Origin: Paracentrotus lividus
Taxonomy: Eukaryota; Echinodermata; Echinoidea; Camarodonta; Echinidae
Length of the DNA: 64,000 nucleotides
Direction: 5' to 3'
Assembly (NCBI GenBank): GCA_940671915.1
Contig: CALNVZ010000649.1
Location: 4,386,667-4,450,666 of the forward strand
Each line of letters opens with the position of its first letter. Within the stretch, counting starts at the first letter, position 1. Shown here in pieces: positions 1 to 11,600 of this stretch. The position numbers were made by a program, and so were the translations under genes. A model generated the notes under the pieces. That model worked only from the letters and a program-made list of their open reading frames with translations. It was not told the origin of the DNA and ran no database searches.

Positions 1-355
1 AGTTTTTAGGTACGAGGGCAGGACGGAGGATACTTTCTCCCAGCACTATCTCCACAGCTGAGCCGACAAGCGGTTCAAGCTCCGCGGAGTGTGCTGTGTC
101 TCCTTGTACAATTGATGTAAGTCGCCACGCTCACATTGTCCGTCAAAAGGAGAACCTAGCGGCATAACAGTCCATCCTGGGAAAAATCCAGGGATGACTG
201 AACCACAACATCTCGTAACACATTTGTGTGGGGAGGGGAGGTCTCAGTTCGAGACCAATCCCCCGTCGTCCACTGACCTTCGCCATTAAGGCCGCCCCAG
301 CCCTGAAATGACGCCGTCACGTGGAAATACGACCGGATGGTAGAGTCACACAAAG
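1..355 (-). pseudogene. DIRS-type RNase H region, frameshifted
   Basis: Minus-strand reading from about 353 gives a stretch containing TASFQGWGG, GQWTTGDWS and HTNVLRDVVV. This corresponds to the TDAS..GWG and HIN.LE..AV signature of the RNase H domain that follows DIRS-type reverse transcriptases. After a frame change near 155 the reading continues with LLLTDNVSVATYIN, matching the DN...VAYIN segment of the same domain. The frame change and later stops mark it as broken. The region continues beyond the left edge. A tyrosine recombinase would confirm the class but is not visible here. Confidence 0.72.
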
Positions 356-399
356 GGCAATGTCCCTGGAAAGAAACACAAGGCTCTTCACGGGGCTGG

Positions 400-680
400 C
401 AGCCGGGCCACCTCCGGCGGGAGGGGGACCCAGGTCCTTGGAGACGAAACTCCTAGCTCGCTCCTGATCAAAAACCAACTCGTGCTCCCAGGTAAACTGG
501 TAGTGCGAGTCGGGGATGGAGCAACTCCCTGGAGTTGGCTACTAAAAGCCAATCGGTCAGGTAGACGACAAGTTCTGAGGCACATGGAAGTACGCATCTC
601 TTACGAATCGCAGAGATATCGCCCAATCCTTCGAGCCGAGGGAAGGCAAGAATTCCTGCGGGTGCCTCGGTATGCGGGTC
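400..680 (-). pseudogene. DIRS-type reverse transcriptase remnant
   Basis: Two reverse transcriptase motifs can be read on the minus strand. KDWAISL followed by RDAYFHVP is at about 570 to 640, and VVYLTDWLLVANSREL is at about 500 to 560. The second is the catalytic YxDD-type box in its DIRS form (YLDDWL), here with Thr in place of the first Asp. In intact relatives about 60 residues separate these motifs. Here they nearly abut and lie in different frames, so there is an internal deletion plus a frameshift. It is a dead copy. Confidence 0.72.
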
Positions 681-999
681 GGCTTCCGTTTCCGTGTCAT
701 CAAAGTCTGAACTAGACTTCGACTCGAGAGCCAACAAAACCTCTTACGGCAATCTGACTCGGGATCCGCTGTAGGGCGCCGAAGACGGAGAAGCCTCCCG
801 GGGCAGCCCGGGGTTGGTGAACAAGAACTCGATGTCTGGTCGGAGTGGGTTGCCGATCCCACATCCCAAGAGCCGCCAGGCTGGGAGGGGGAAAAAACCC
901 GGGGAGGACTTCTCGCATCTGCCATTCCATACCGAAGTTCCAAGACGAAGAGCGGTCCGAGTCCGGGGGCCAAGTGGCCGGCGGTGTGACCAGGCCGAT

Positions 1000-3400
1000 G
1001 CGTAATGTGACAAGGGCCAGGCCTACCATGTCACGAGGGGTAGCCTGTCCCTCACCTCTAGGGCGCGAAAGCCCGAGGGATAGGGAGCGAACCCGCGCTG
1101 TTAGTGTGGGGTGCCGAAGGCAACAACTCATCCAGGTACCCTGAAGTGGCGGGTGGTTGCAGACCAGATCAGTGTCGTGTTGACAAAGGGCCAGGCATAC
1201 CAAGCCACGAGGGGTAGCTAGTCCCGTCACCTCTGGGTGCGAAGCCCGAGGGATAGGGACGACAAACCCCGCTTGGTAAGGTGCCTGAAGGCACCAAACC
1301 ACCAAGGTATCTGCATAAGGCGGGCGGTTGAGACCAGGCCAGTGTCGTGTGACAGGGGCCAGTATACCATGCAAGGTACCCTGTCCCGACACCTCTGGGC
1401 GCGTAAGCCCAGGGGATAGGGGGGGGGGACCGTCTTGGTAGGGTGCAATCCCACCAAGGTACGGGAATATCCGCGCTGCTCTCGGGCCTGTCAGCAGGTC
1501 GAAGCGCGCCGCATCCTGAGCGGATGATTATATCCCCGGCTGTTCTGAAAGCTCAACAGCCGCGGATCCGGGTGGCCAGGTGTCCGGGAAACGGACCCCG
1601 GTGGGCGCTTGAGGTATATCCCAAGGGATAGCCTTTAGTAGCCCAGAGGACCCCCGCCAGCCCGAGAACGACGTAGCGTTCGGGAAGGGCGCGTCCGGCC
1701 CGGAGGCTAGACGTGGCAGATGGTTGTTACCAGGCCGTGTCGTGAGGACGGGGGCCAGCGTGCCGTACCCTGCCATAGGGTACCATTGTTCCCATTACCT
1801 CTGAGGGCGGAGCCCAAAGGACTAGGAGCGTAACCCGTTAGGGGCGGTGCCGAAGGCACAAACCCACCAGCGCGTTCGGGATATCCGACAGCTCTCGGAC
1901 CTGGCAGGCAGGTTTAAACCGGCTGTTATCTCTGAGCGGATAACAGATATCCCCGGACGTTCTGAATAGAACGCCGAGCGGTCCGGAGGCTGGGTGTTTT
2001 GTTGAAACAAACCCCAGGCGGGCGCTTGAGGTATCCCACGCGGATAGCCGTAGCAACCCAGAAGACCCCCAGCACGAAGAACGACGAGGCTGTCACACTC
2101 CGGAAGTGGGGGTGTCGTCAGAGTCTGAAAGGACTTTTGACTCGTTAGCTATAACAAACTACCCTCCGACTCATCCGAATCTGAGCGAGAACTCCGAAGT
2201 ATGTTCGGAGTCGGACACCGGTCCCGTATCCCTGGGGCCGCACGGCTGCGGACTCCCTAGGCGGGCAGTCCGAGCCACGAGACCAACGTGGCGCGTGGTG
2301 GTTGTGACCAGGCCGGTGTCCTGGACGAGGGTCTGGGTGATATTCTGCCACGAGGGTAAGCTGCCCATCACCTCTGGGAGCGAAGCCCGGAGGGATAGGG
2401 AGCGTAACCCGCGTGAGCTAGGGTGCCGGAAGGCACACACCAAGATATCTGGGATATCCGGGGGGCCGTACGGTCGGGACGCCCGAGGCGGGGTGGACCG
2501 AGCAGAGGCCAACATGGCAGGTGGTTGTGACCAGGCGGTGTCGTGAGACGAGGGGCCGGAGTGGGTGTACTCTGCCACGATGGATAAGCTGCCCCATCAC
2601 CTCTGGGAGCAAAGCCCGAGGGATAGGGAGCGTAACCCGCTTGGTAGGGTGCTGGAGGCACATACCAAGGATCGGGATATCCGAGGGCCATACGGTCGGG
2701 GCGCCCGAGTAGGGCGGTCCGAGCCAGAGGCCGATGTGGCGGGTGGTTGTGACCGGGCCGGTGTCGTGTGACGGGGGCCGGGCGTACACTGCCACGGGGG
2801 GTTTGCTGCCCCGTCACCTCTGGGAGCAGAGCCCGAGGGATAGGGAGCGTAACCCGCTTGGTAGGGTGCCGGAGGCACCCACCAAGGGTCGGGATATCCG
2901 GCAACTCTCGGAAACTGCCAGGCAGGTCGAGCAGCTGCATCCTGAGCGGATAACGAATATCCCTGGACGTTCGGGTAGAACATCCTGGGGTCCGAGAGGC
3001 CGGTTGTTCGCAGGGACGAACTCCCGGCAGGCGTTCGGGCGTATCCCAAGGGATAGCCGTAATAACCCTGCTGCCCACTGGACGACCAAGACGAACAAGC
3101 GCTTGACGTAGGTGGGAGCACTCCGGACGTGGGAAGCGGAGCCGCCATTCTGGGGTTACCCATAATGGAAGTGGTTCCGCCAGATGCAGAAACTGCGGCG
3201 CACGGGTCCCAAACCGTACTCGGCACGCCCGAGGGGCATGCCTGAGCGAGAGACGTGGGCGCACGACTTCTCATCCCCGCAGTGAGACAGAAACCGCAAT
3301 TTTCCTGTGCTACACACGGGGGGGCCGCAGGGCGAGAACGTCTGGAAGACGACACTCGTTCCTTTTGGCCGGAGCACAACCGAGACGACAATGTTTAGCA
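1000..3400 (-). pseudogene. Repeated Pro/Gly/Tyr-rich ORF1-like region
   Basis: Minus-strand frames in this stretch translate to low-complexity peptides rich in Pro, Gly, Tyr, Ala and Arg, with the recurring string PPAPYQAGYAPYPSG followed by APRGDGAA. The repeat is present in several frames because small indels have accumulated. Near the start of the ORF (3,150 to 3,390) is a Cys/His-containing stretch with CGPPVC and SHCGDEKSC that could be a decayed zinc knuckle. By position upstream of the reverse transcriptase it should be the gag-like ORF1. I cannot assign it by sequence to a named family. Confidence 0.5.
1065..3080. repeat. Degenerate tandem repeats in the retroelement
   Basis: Two interleaved repeat units are visible. 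The first carries GAGGGATAGGGAGCGTAACC and recurs near 1,075, 1,250, 1,412, 1,818, 2,391, 2,619 and 2,836; the last three are spaced about 220 to 230 bases. The second, about 190 bases, contains CTGAGCGGAT followed by ATATCCC and GGGATAGCC. It appears at about 1,467 to 1,660, 1,879 to 2,070 and 2,893 to 3,080. Both belong to the repeated ORF1-like region and show different degrees of decay. Confidence 0.75.
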
Positions 3401-3895
3401 CCTTGGCAAACGTGGGACGTTTAACCTATAGAATGGCTCACTTCGAGCTACTCAATAACTTATCTTATAGTGCTGGACTTAGAGGAGTGGAGCCCGCGCT
3501 GGATGACACAAATGTTTCTGCTGGCAGATTCCACCCACGCTTATTCTTAGTGCCAGGGAAAAGCGGACGAACCTGGCAGGATCTCGGAAGACGGCTCTCC
3601 ACACCGGAGAAGCTTAACTTCCGATAAACAAGACCGTCCACAAGTAGCGATACTGTCAATGCTCACTCAAGCATGTGGTCGGTTAGAGGAGTCACTCCTG
3701 CCTGTCCATGGTTAGAACGCCTTCTGAAGAAGAAAAGAAACGAAAAAATTTTCTTATGTGAGCGCTTAACCTAATTCCTTAGAAACTAAGGCTAAGACCA
3801 GCGAGACCATAGCTGCATTAGGCGGCTTCGCCGGAGAAACCTCCCAAAAAAAGGAATCTCGTCCAGAATAGGCTAGAACGAAGAATAAACTAATA

Positions 3896-3900
<5 letters not shown>

Positions 3901-3940
<40 letters not shown>
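3901..3940. repeat. 40-base poly-T tract
   Basis: There is an uninterrupted run of T of about 40 bases inside the GC-rich retroelement block. On the element's own (minus) strand it reads as poly-A. It could be a slippage tract, the tail of a nested retroposed sequence, or an assembly artefact. Confidence 0.85.
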
Positions 3941-3942
<2 letters not shown>

Positions 3943-4619
3943 GAAGAAAACTGGGGACGAATCTTCCGGAAATCAACCAAAGAGAAAACCGGCAATATAC
4001 ACCGAATAGAGCGACTAACAGAAGGCGCTCGACCACACAATACAGTGTACACATTGTTCACAGCAACATACAAGATGGCGCGAAGACGTTAAAAAACGGA
4101 ATGTCCGAGGACCCGGAAGATTCCCGCCAAAAGGCCACGTGGCCGCGGAAAACAAGTACAATAATAAAAAAAACGTACTTCAATGTCAAATTTTAATAGA
4201 AATGAAGGAGGAAAACCTCCTAAAGGAGAACAACCCAAGGGGAAGAGTCGGAGAAGATCGGGGACTGAGTTTTCAAAAGGAAAAACAGGCGCCCAAACGA
4301 CCCGACCAACAACAACACGTACATGATAGGAGTGGGACTGGGTTGGAAACGCGGAAGAAAACGTCGAAAAGGGACGTAATTCTTGGCCAAAAGGAGGGGC
4401 CGCAATGAACCTAAAGCACCCGAATTTAACGCTAGGCGTAATAAGAGGCTTTTGGAAGCGCAAATATTTGATAATATAAATTCAAATCGCAAGTAGGGAA
4501 CGAGCTCACCGAGATTTCAGGAACGTCCGGTCCGCACGACTCGAAAAAACAGAATGAAGATAATTGCCTTGGCGGGCTAACGCCACGTCCGTGTTCAGGC
4601 AGGCGTGAGGCAGGGGATT

Positions 4620-5232
4620 ATGGAGGGCAGTGAAGTAGGAAAAATGTTTGTAGTCTATTGTGGTTCGGTCTTAGCATTGTTCTCGGGGAACAAAAGCAAG
4701 GTAAGAGAGGGTCATGTGATTATTGAAGTAAATACACAAAATTAGCATTCTAGGAGCTTTATTTTTTCAATTAGAGCAAAAAGTATGATTTTATGCATAA
4801 ATTAGCATAATTAATTAATATAATTATTTGTTATTATTTCGGAAAAATTAAGGGCACAGTCTTGCAGATTACATGACACACTACCATCGTGCAAATTTTC
4901 AGCGCGGTCGCGCGATCGGCGGCCGAGATCTTAGGGGGGGCCATTATGGCCCCCCAGTCTTGACAGCTACCAAAACACCCCAATCTTATTAGGGTTAAAA
5001 CTTGGAAAATGGATTCTATACCTCTCATCTTCATTTGCAATTTACTCAATTATGCATTACATTCATGATTCCAGAAAGGTATGTTTGGAAAGGTGGAGAG
5101 TTCATCTTTAATTATATGTTACATATGAAGAGCAAATACTCACAAGCTTTGAATATGGGCCCTCTAAAAATGAATTACCTTTTCTTTTTTTTTCTTTTTT
5201 GATACGCACTATAAATTTATATATGTTCCTAC
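4620..5232. other. NUP188 intron 30 remnant, AT-rich
   Basis: AT-rich sequence lies between the retroelement block and the last visible NUP188 exon. No exon is recognisable. A short perfect palindrome of seven G, CCAT, ATGG and six C sits at about 4,935 to 4,957. Confidence 0.6.
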
Positions 5233-5298
5233 CTGTTTGGGCTCTTCTAATATATCAAGTACAGCATGGATACAACTAATCTTCCCAATCTCCAACTC
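5233..5298 (-). CDS. NUP188: NUP188 coding exon 30 (last in window)
   Basis: Encodes ELEIGK, ISCIHAVLDILEEPKQ, parallel to human GMWSCLHAVLELIDSQQQ. The following exon (DRYWCPPLLHRAAIAFLHALW in human) was not found to the left within the window. Confidence 0.93.
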
Positions 5299-5953
5299 CT
5301 AAAGACAGGAAAAAAAAACAATACACAACATAAAAAGAGTAAATTTGTATGAAAAACAAGCACTTCGTTTGAATTGAAGGGCTTTAAAGAGTAGTGGTCA
5401 TGATGGAAAAAAAACTTCAAAACAACAGTTTAGATACTAGTTCAAACCAAGTGTAAAGAATAGAGAATAAATACTACAGAGCAAGTAAAAAAATAAAAAT
5501 AAACACTTAGAATTAGAAATGTCATTAAAAAGAAAACCAATTAATGAACTCTAAATTATTATGGAAGAGTAACTTCTCCCGCATCTTCGATACCTATTTT
5601 TGTGTGATATGTGTTTACACTTGGATGAGCACGTTGCATTATTTACGAGAAAGTAAAAAGCGACTTGTGCCAAAGTGGGGGTGACATAAAAGCAACAAAA
5701 AAGCAACTCAATGATATAACTTTGAAAATTGAGCACCTGTTCTTTCTTTGGACTCTTCTTCTCGCCTCCTTTCTCCTTCTTCTTCTTTCCCTTTGGGTCA
5801 TCTTTCTTGGGTTGGAGATTGAGGAATAGTTCGCTGAACCCTGGTTGGGTCTCCGCAGAAACTGCTAGAAGCTCTAGAATGCCCACCTTCAGTCTTATGT
5901 CCTAGCGAATATAAATGATTATAATCATCATCATCATCATTACCATTATCATT

Positions 5954-5984
<31 letters not shown>

Positions 5985-8628
5985 CCATTAACATCATCAT
6001 CCTCATCATCACCATCACCATCATAATCATCATCATCACAACCAACATCACCATCATCATCACCATCATCAGCTTCATCATCATCATCATCACCATCATG
6101 ATTACCATCATCACCATTATCATTATCATCATCATCATCATCATCATCATCATCTTCACCATCAACATCATCATCATCATCCTCATCATCACCATCATAA
6201 TCATCATCATCACAACCAACATCACCATCATCAGCTTCATCATCATCATCATCTTCATCATCAACATCATCATCATCCTCATCATCACCATCATAATCAT
6301 CATCATCACAACCAACATCACCATCATCAGCTTCATCATCATCATCATCATCATCACCATCATCATCACCATTATCATCATCATCATCATCATCATGATT
6401 ATTATCATCATCACAGGCAACACAGCAAGTTTCTTAGCTGACTAACCTCGGAATGAGTCTGGAGACGAAAGAGGAAAGCATCTCGGAATGCTGGAGCCTG
6501 GTTTCCTAGGCAACCAAACAATGACATTGGTGCAACCTACAGTGGAATATTAATGTTTGTTGTTTTTATTACCCACAGAAATAAACTATACATTATGAAA
6601 TCAATTCTAAGCATCAATTATTATTGTAATTATTTGGTAGTTTGCATAATTAACCTTCCATAAACTGTCAAGTCTTATTGGCCTTAAAGGGAATCTAGAG
6701 TTGTGGAAACGATGAAGAAAATTATTGTGAGCTTTCAAGTTATTTCTATGCTAATAAAGAAGAATATCATAATAAAAAGGTCCACTGTAAAGGATTGCCC
6801 ATCAATTGCCCTGATAGTCATAATATAACACAAAATATACCCAAACAGCTGAAATGTTCAGGGCCAAACATTTTGAGTTGTGCCATACATGCATATAATA
6901 ATAATTGTAAAGCGCTTAAGATGAAATTGTTTCATATTAGGTGCTTTTTAAATCACAACTATCATTATTATTATATAACTCTAAGCAAAACTAGGTTAAT
7001 TTCTTATCATTTTGACAATTTCAAAACCTCACAGCAGACAATAATGCTTAGGTATACTGTTATCAATCTTTCCAACGCGCTTTTAAACAGTGCGTTCCAC
7101 ATTTCGATCTCATGACCAGAAAAATAATTTCACTTTGAAGAAAAGAATGACATGGAAACTGACCTGGGCCAACCTTCTGAGTAGGAGCACAGCAAGGGTC
7201 GGTAGCCTCGGGTCCTGACGATGGTAGATGTACCCAGCTATGACAGCAATCAGGTGGGGCTGGTGGGGCAAGCCGGTGGAATGGGAGGTCAGGGCAACCT
7301 CCAGGGGGCACTGGTCCGGACTGGGGTGGGTCGGGGAAGATGACCTAGGGTTGGTCTGGGGCTTGAGGAGGAGGAGGCGGTTTAGAATGGACAGGGAGAG
7401 CTTCACCAGCTGACTATCCGGGGTACTGTTCAAGAAACTGTAAAATATAAAAATAATCAGTTTTATCAAAATTTCAAAGTGCTATTTACATTTACACATT
7501 CAAACTTATCAACAAATTCAAATATTGACTATCATTTTTCGAATTCATTAATTGATATTTATCATTTTGTTCTTTGTATTACCATTAGTAATTATATTGT
7601 ACTCTTTTAAGATATGTAATAATGTAAAGTATTGTCGAATCAACTGTATATTCATTGCGAACATTTTTTTTTCAGCTTCTGGCTGCAACACATGTTATTA
7701 TGAACAAACCATGTTTGAATTTAATTGAATTGAATTGAAAGGAAGAAAAATTGTAATAGCAAACATAAAATGAATGCATAGCCTACATTACTGACAAACC
7801 TACGCTAACAAACTTAGTATTAAATAGATGAATTTAGGATACATTATGTAACATGGATGTATATTCGAATACTCTATATAAATGAGCTAGTCACAATAAG
7901 ACTGTATAATGTAAATTGTGTGATTATCAACAATTCATAACAGAACAACATAAGAATTCACATAATCATAATTAATCATAAGAAAGCTTCATGCCACATT
8001 TAAAGGAATTCAATTGTGATATACTATATCAAGGCCTACAGAGATTTGGCCTTAAATCAATACCCTGCCTCCTAAATTCTTATATTTTGGATTGGTTTAT
8101 TACCTTCCGCATTCTAGCTGCTTTTGCTCGATGGTGTCCACCCCTGTGGCAGCAATAGTGAGGAGAGATTGACCAGCAGCTGTATGCAGGAGACCATAGA
8201 TACAAGCGTCTCGGACAGATACTCTAAAGAGATAGAGGTGGGAGATTTTATAAATAAAAAGATAAATAAATTGTTGATTAAAGAGAAGGCTGGTTACTAT
8301 GATGGTGGTGGTAATGATGATGATGGTGGTGGTTGTAGTGGTAGTGCTGGCAGTGGTTGTAGTGGTGATAAAGGTGATGAAGATGACAAAGGTGGTGGTG
8401 GTGGTAGTAGGGGTTATGATGATGAAGATGATGATGATGATGATGATGACGATGATCGTAGTGGTGGTGTTGGACATGGAATTGGTGTTGATAATGATGA
8501 TGATGACAATGATGGTGGTGGTGGTGGTGGTGGTGGTGGTCATGTTAGTGGTGACGAGGATGATGATGATGAGAATGATGATGATGGTGGTGGTGGTGGT
8601 GGTGTTGACTGATGTGGTGACGAGAAGA

Positions 8629-8670
<42 letters not shown>

Positions 8671-11600
8671 TGATAATGATGATAATAATGATAGTGGTGG
8701 TTGTGGTTGTGGTGGTGGTGGTGGTTGTGGTGGTGGTGGTACTGGTGTTGATGATGGTCATGATGATCATGATGATGATGGTAGTGATAATGGCAGTGGT
8801 GGTGGTAGTGGTGGTGGTAGTATTGGTAGTGTGCTAGTGGTGCTAGTGTTGTTGATGATGATAATGATGATGATGATGATGATGATGATGGTGTTGGTGG
8901 TGTCGACTGATGTGGTGACGAGAAGAATGATGATGATGATGATGATGACGATGATGATGATGATGATGATCAGAATAATGATATTAATGATAGTGGTGGT
9001 TGTGGTGGTGGTGGTGGTGGTGGTAGTAAGGTTGATGATGGTCATGATGATGATGATGATGGTAGTGATGGTGGTAATGGTGGTGGTAGTATTGGTAGTG
9101 TGGTAGTAGTGGTGCTAGTGTTATTGACGATAATGATGATGATGATGATGATGATAATGATGATGATGATGATGATAATGATGATGATGAATATTCATGG
9201 ACTAATGATGATTGATGAGATCAGAATAGATATAATGATAGTGGTGGTTGTGGTGGTTCGGTCGTGGTTAGTAAGGGTGATGATGTCCATTTCATGGATG
9301 ATGATGATGGTAGTGATGGTGGTAGTGGCGGTGGTAGTATTGGTAGTGTGGTAGTAGTGGTGCTAGTGTTATTGATGATAATGATGATGATGATGATGAT
9401 GATAATGATGATGATGATGATGATGATAATGATGATGATGATAATGATGATGACAATGGGGATGATGATATGATGATGATGGTGGTGATGGTTGAGGTGG
9501 TGGAAACGATGGTCATGATGACAATGGTAAGGGTGATGATGATAATGGTGGCAATGATAATTGATGAAAATGGAAGAGAATTCATACCCCTGTGGTTTCT
9601 CTTCCCCTAGGCTTGTCTTCTTGGTAGTCGGTGATGTCGGAACAACATGAAGAACGACATGGAACACTTCCATTACACTCAGACCTACATGTACAATGCA
9701 AGAAATATAATATAGAATAATCAATTGGTTTGACTTCACTGGTTTCCACATATAACAATAAAAATGTTATATACATAGTAATCATCTTGCGGAGAGAGAA
9801 GTTATTTGCTGCTTTGTCCAAGAAGTTTTGGGGAACAATTTTTTTTTTCCGTGTCTGGATTTTTTATGTTGACCATAGATGTTGTCAAAGTGTTATACTC
9901 TTGGATGGTTCTTGGTAGAAATGAATACTTGTAGCAATTTTTATTTGCAGAAACTGAGATGAAACTGGAGGACGAGGAGTTCACTACAGGCTTTCGGACT
10001 GGCCATAGGATTCCATTTATAGAAGTTGATATATAACAATAATAATAATTATAATGGACAATATATAGAAACAAGTATTTCAACTAAACTTAAGCATCAT
10101 ACTTTTTCATTTTACTTTTTTTTTTAATTCTTTTAACTCACCAATTTTCTCTTTGTCTTTGAAGTCTATATAGCGCCATCTCTGGAATGTAGTGAAGATG
10201 TCACGTTGCAAGTAAACAATGCAGGCTAGAAGATCTTGAGAGGTTGCCACACCAACGCTCCTGGATGTGAGGCCCTGGAGATTGCAAAATGTATCGGTAT
10301 GTACAGTGCGTCCCAGAATAAACAGAACCCAAATGGGTAGTCATTTTTCACGATGACAGATGACAGCAAGCAATTTGGGCGTTTCCATGCTTTTATTATT
10401 TTTGTCTCTTTCTTTTTTCTGTTATTTTTGTGTCCCATACAAAACAGTATTATTTTTCATTTCAATTGTAAAGGATTTGTAATAAAGTCAAGTTAAGTCT
10501 TGATTCTGGAGCCCCTTGTGGTACTACTTGAGGATCACCATCAGTCAAACGTCCAGTACGACACAGAATGGAATTGCCCAATTAATGAAATATGAAGTGC
10601 AGCATTTTAAAATTCAACCTTTCTTCTTTCATTTGGCAGCAAATGCATTCAGAAAAAGCCAAGAATAGATGAGCAAGCAGTGTTTAAAAATCAATTTTAA
10701 AAACCAGTTTGCACCAAAAGAGTGGGTGGGAAGCAACATCCTTGGCTAGGAAAGGGATGGTTCATTAGATGGTTCTGTAATTTTCTTTCGAAAAATCTCT
10801 CAAGCCCATTTGGTCTCATCCCACATGGTATAGTAATTCCATTTCGTCTACAACCAGTTTGTCTCATTCCTATTTGATCTTACTCCCACTTTGTCTATTT
10901 ATCATTTTGTCTAATTCCCATCTGGTCTAATACCCATTTTGTATAATGCCCAAATGGTCTGACACCACTTAGTCAAGTCTTGTAACAAACTGGTAATAAA
11001 CTAAATATTCGTTTGGGAATAAGACGCAAATGCATGTGGACTATTTGGTTTATTAGACAAATTTCCAATTAGACCAACGGGCCATTAGACCAAATGAGAA
11101 GTAGACCCAAGTATCTATGGGACAAAGTGGAAATTAGACCAAAAGGGTTTAGGCCATGTGGTATCATGCAATCAGAGAATTGGACCAACTGCTGTTAGAC
11201 CAAGTGGATATAACGCTCATAGTCTTACCTCAACCAGTGTGTGTAGAAGCTTGATAAGCTCGAGAGTGACGGGGTAGATACCAAACTGTTTCTCCCATTC
11301 CAAAGCAACTTTGCCATAGGAACCCGGGAACACACCTTCACCACTGCAAGAACAAAGGTAAAAGGATTCTGTAAAAATCTTTAAAGGGATTGAGTAACCT
11401 TGTGGACGTGTGCAAAAAATAAGAGCTGTGGGGCTGCCCATGCTTTCAGTGCATGTAATAATGCGTCAAGAGGAAACCCTGAAAAGTTCATTTCCTAAGC
11501 ATTATTAAATAACTCACAATAAGTAAAAAAAAAAGTTATCATATTCCCTCTATAGATCTGCAGTGTAAACTTAAACATACCCAGGTACACTTATGACTAA

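Larger units (their letters stand above)
1..4620 (-). mobile_element. Decayed DIRS-type retroelement, partial
   Basis: This GC-rich block contrasts with the AT-rich DNA to its right. On the minus strand it shows, from right to left, a GC-rich leader, a repeated Pro/Gly/Tyr-rich ORF1-like stretch, reverse transcriptase motifs and RNase H motifs. DIRS and Ngaro elements use this order and have a characteristic YLDDWL-type catalytic box, seen here as YLTDWL. The reading frame changes repeatedly and stops occur, so the copy is not expected to be functional. The tyrosine recombinase expected downstream would lie left of position 1. The right boundary is inferred from the change in base composition near 4,600 to 4,700, because I saw no clean terminal repeat. 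It lies in the same orientation as NUP188 and, if the assembly is right, in a NUP188 intron. Confidence 0.72.

Noticed and set aside
2106..2546. 146-codon plus-strand frame in the GC-rich block
   Set aside because: It is antisense to the retroelement and contains the same tandem repeats; a shadow of the minus-strand ORF1-like region.
1065..3080. Possible CRISPR or ribosomal spacer array
   Set aside because: Repeat units are long and degenerate with no regular spacers, no rRNA sequence is adjacent, and minus-strand coding patterns lead into reverse transcriptase motifs.
4834..5049. 71-codon minus-strand frame left of NUP188 exon 30
   Set aside because: It does not match the expected next NUP188 segment and contains the CCAT/ATGG palindrome; considered intronic.
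5902..6445. Long open frames of poly-Ile or poly-Met on both strands
   Set aside because: They are produced by the ATC/GAT trinucleotide repeat; any triplet array without stops is open in several frames.
8124..9473. Open frames of poly-Asp/Gly, poly-Met/Val, poly-Thr/Ile and poly-Ser
   Set aside because: Same cause: the GAT/GGT array in NUP188 intron 25. No splice-supported exon lies in it.
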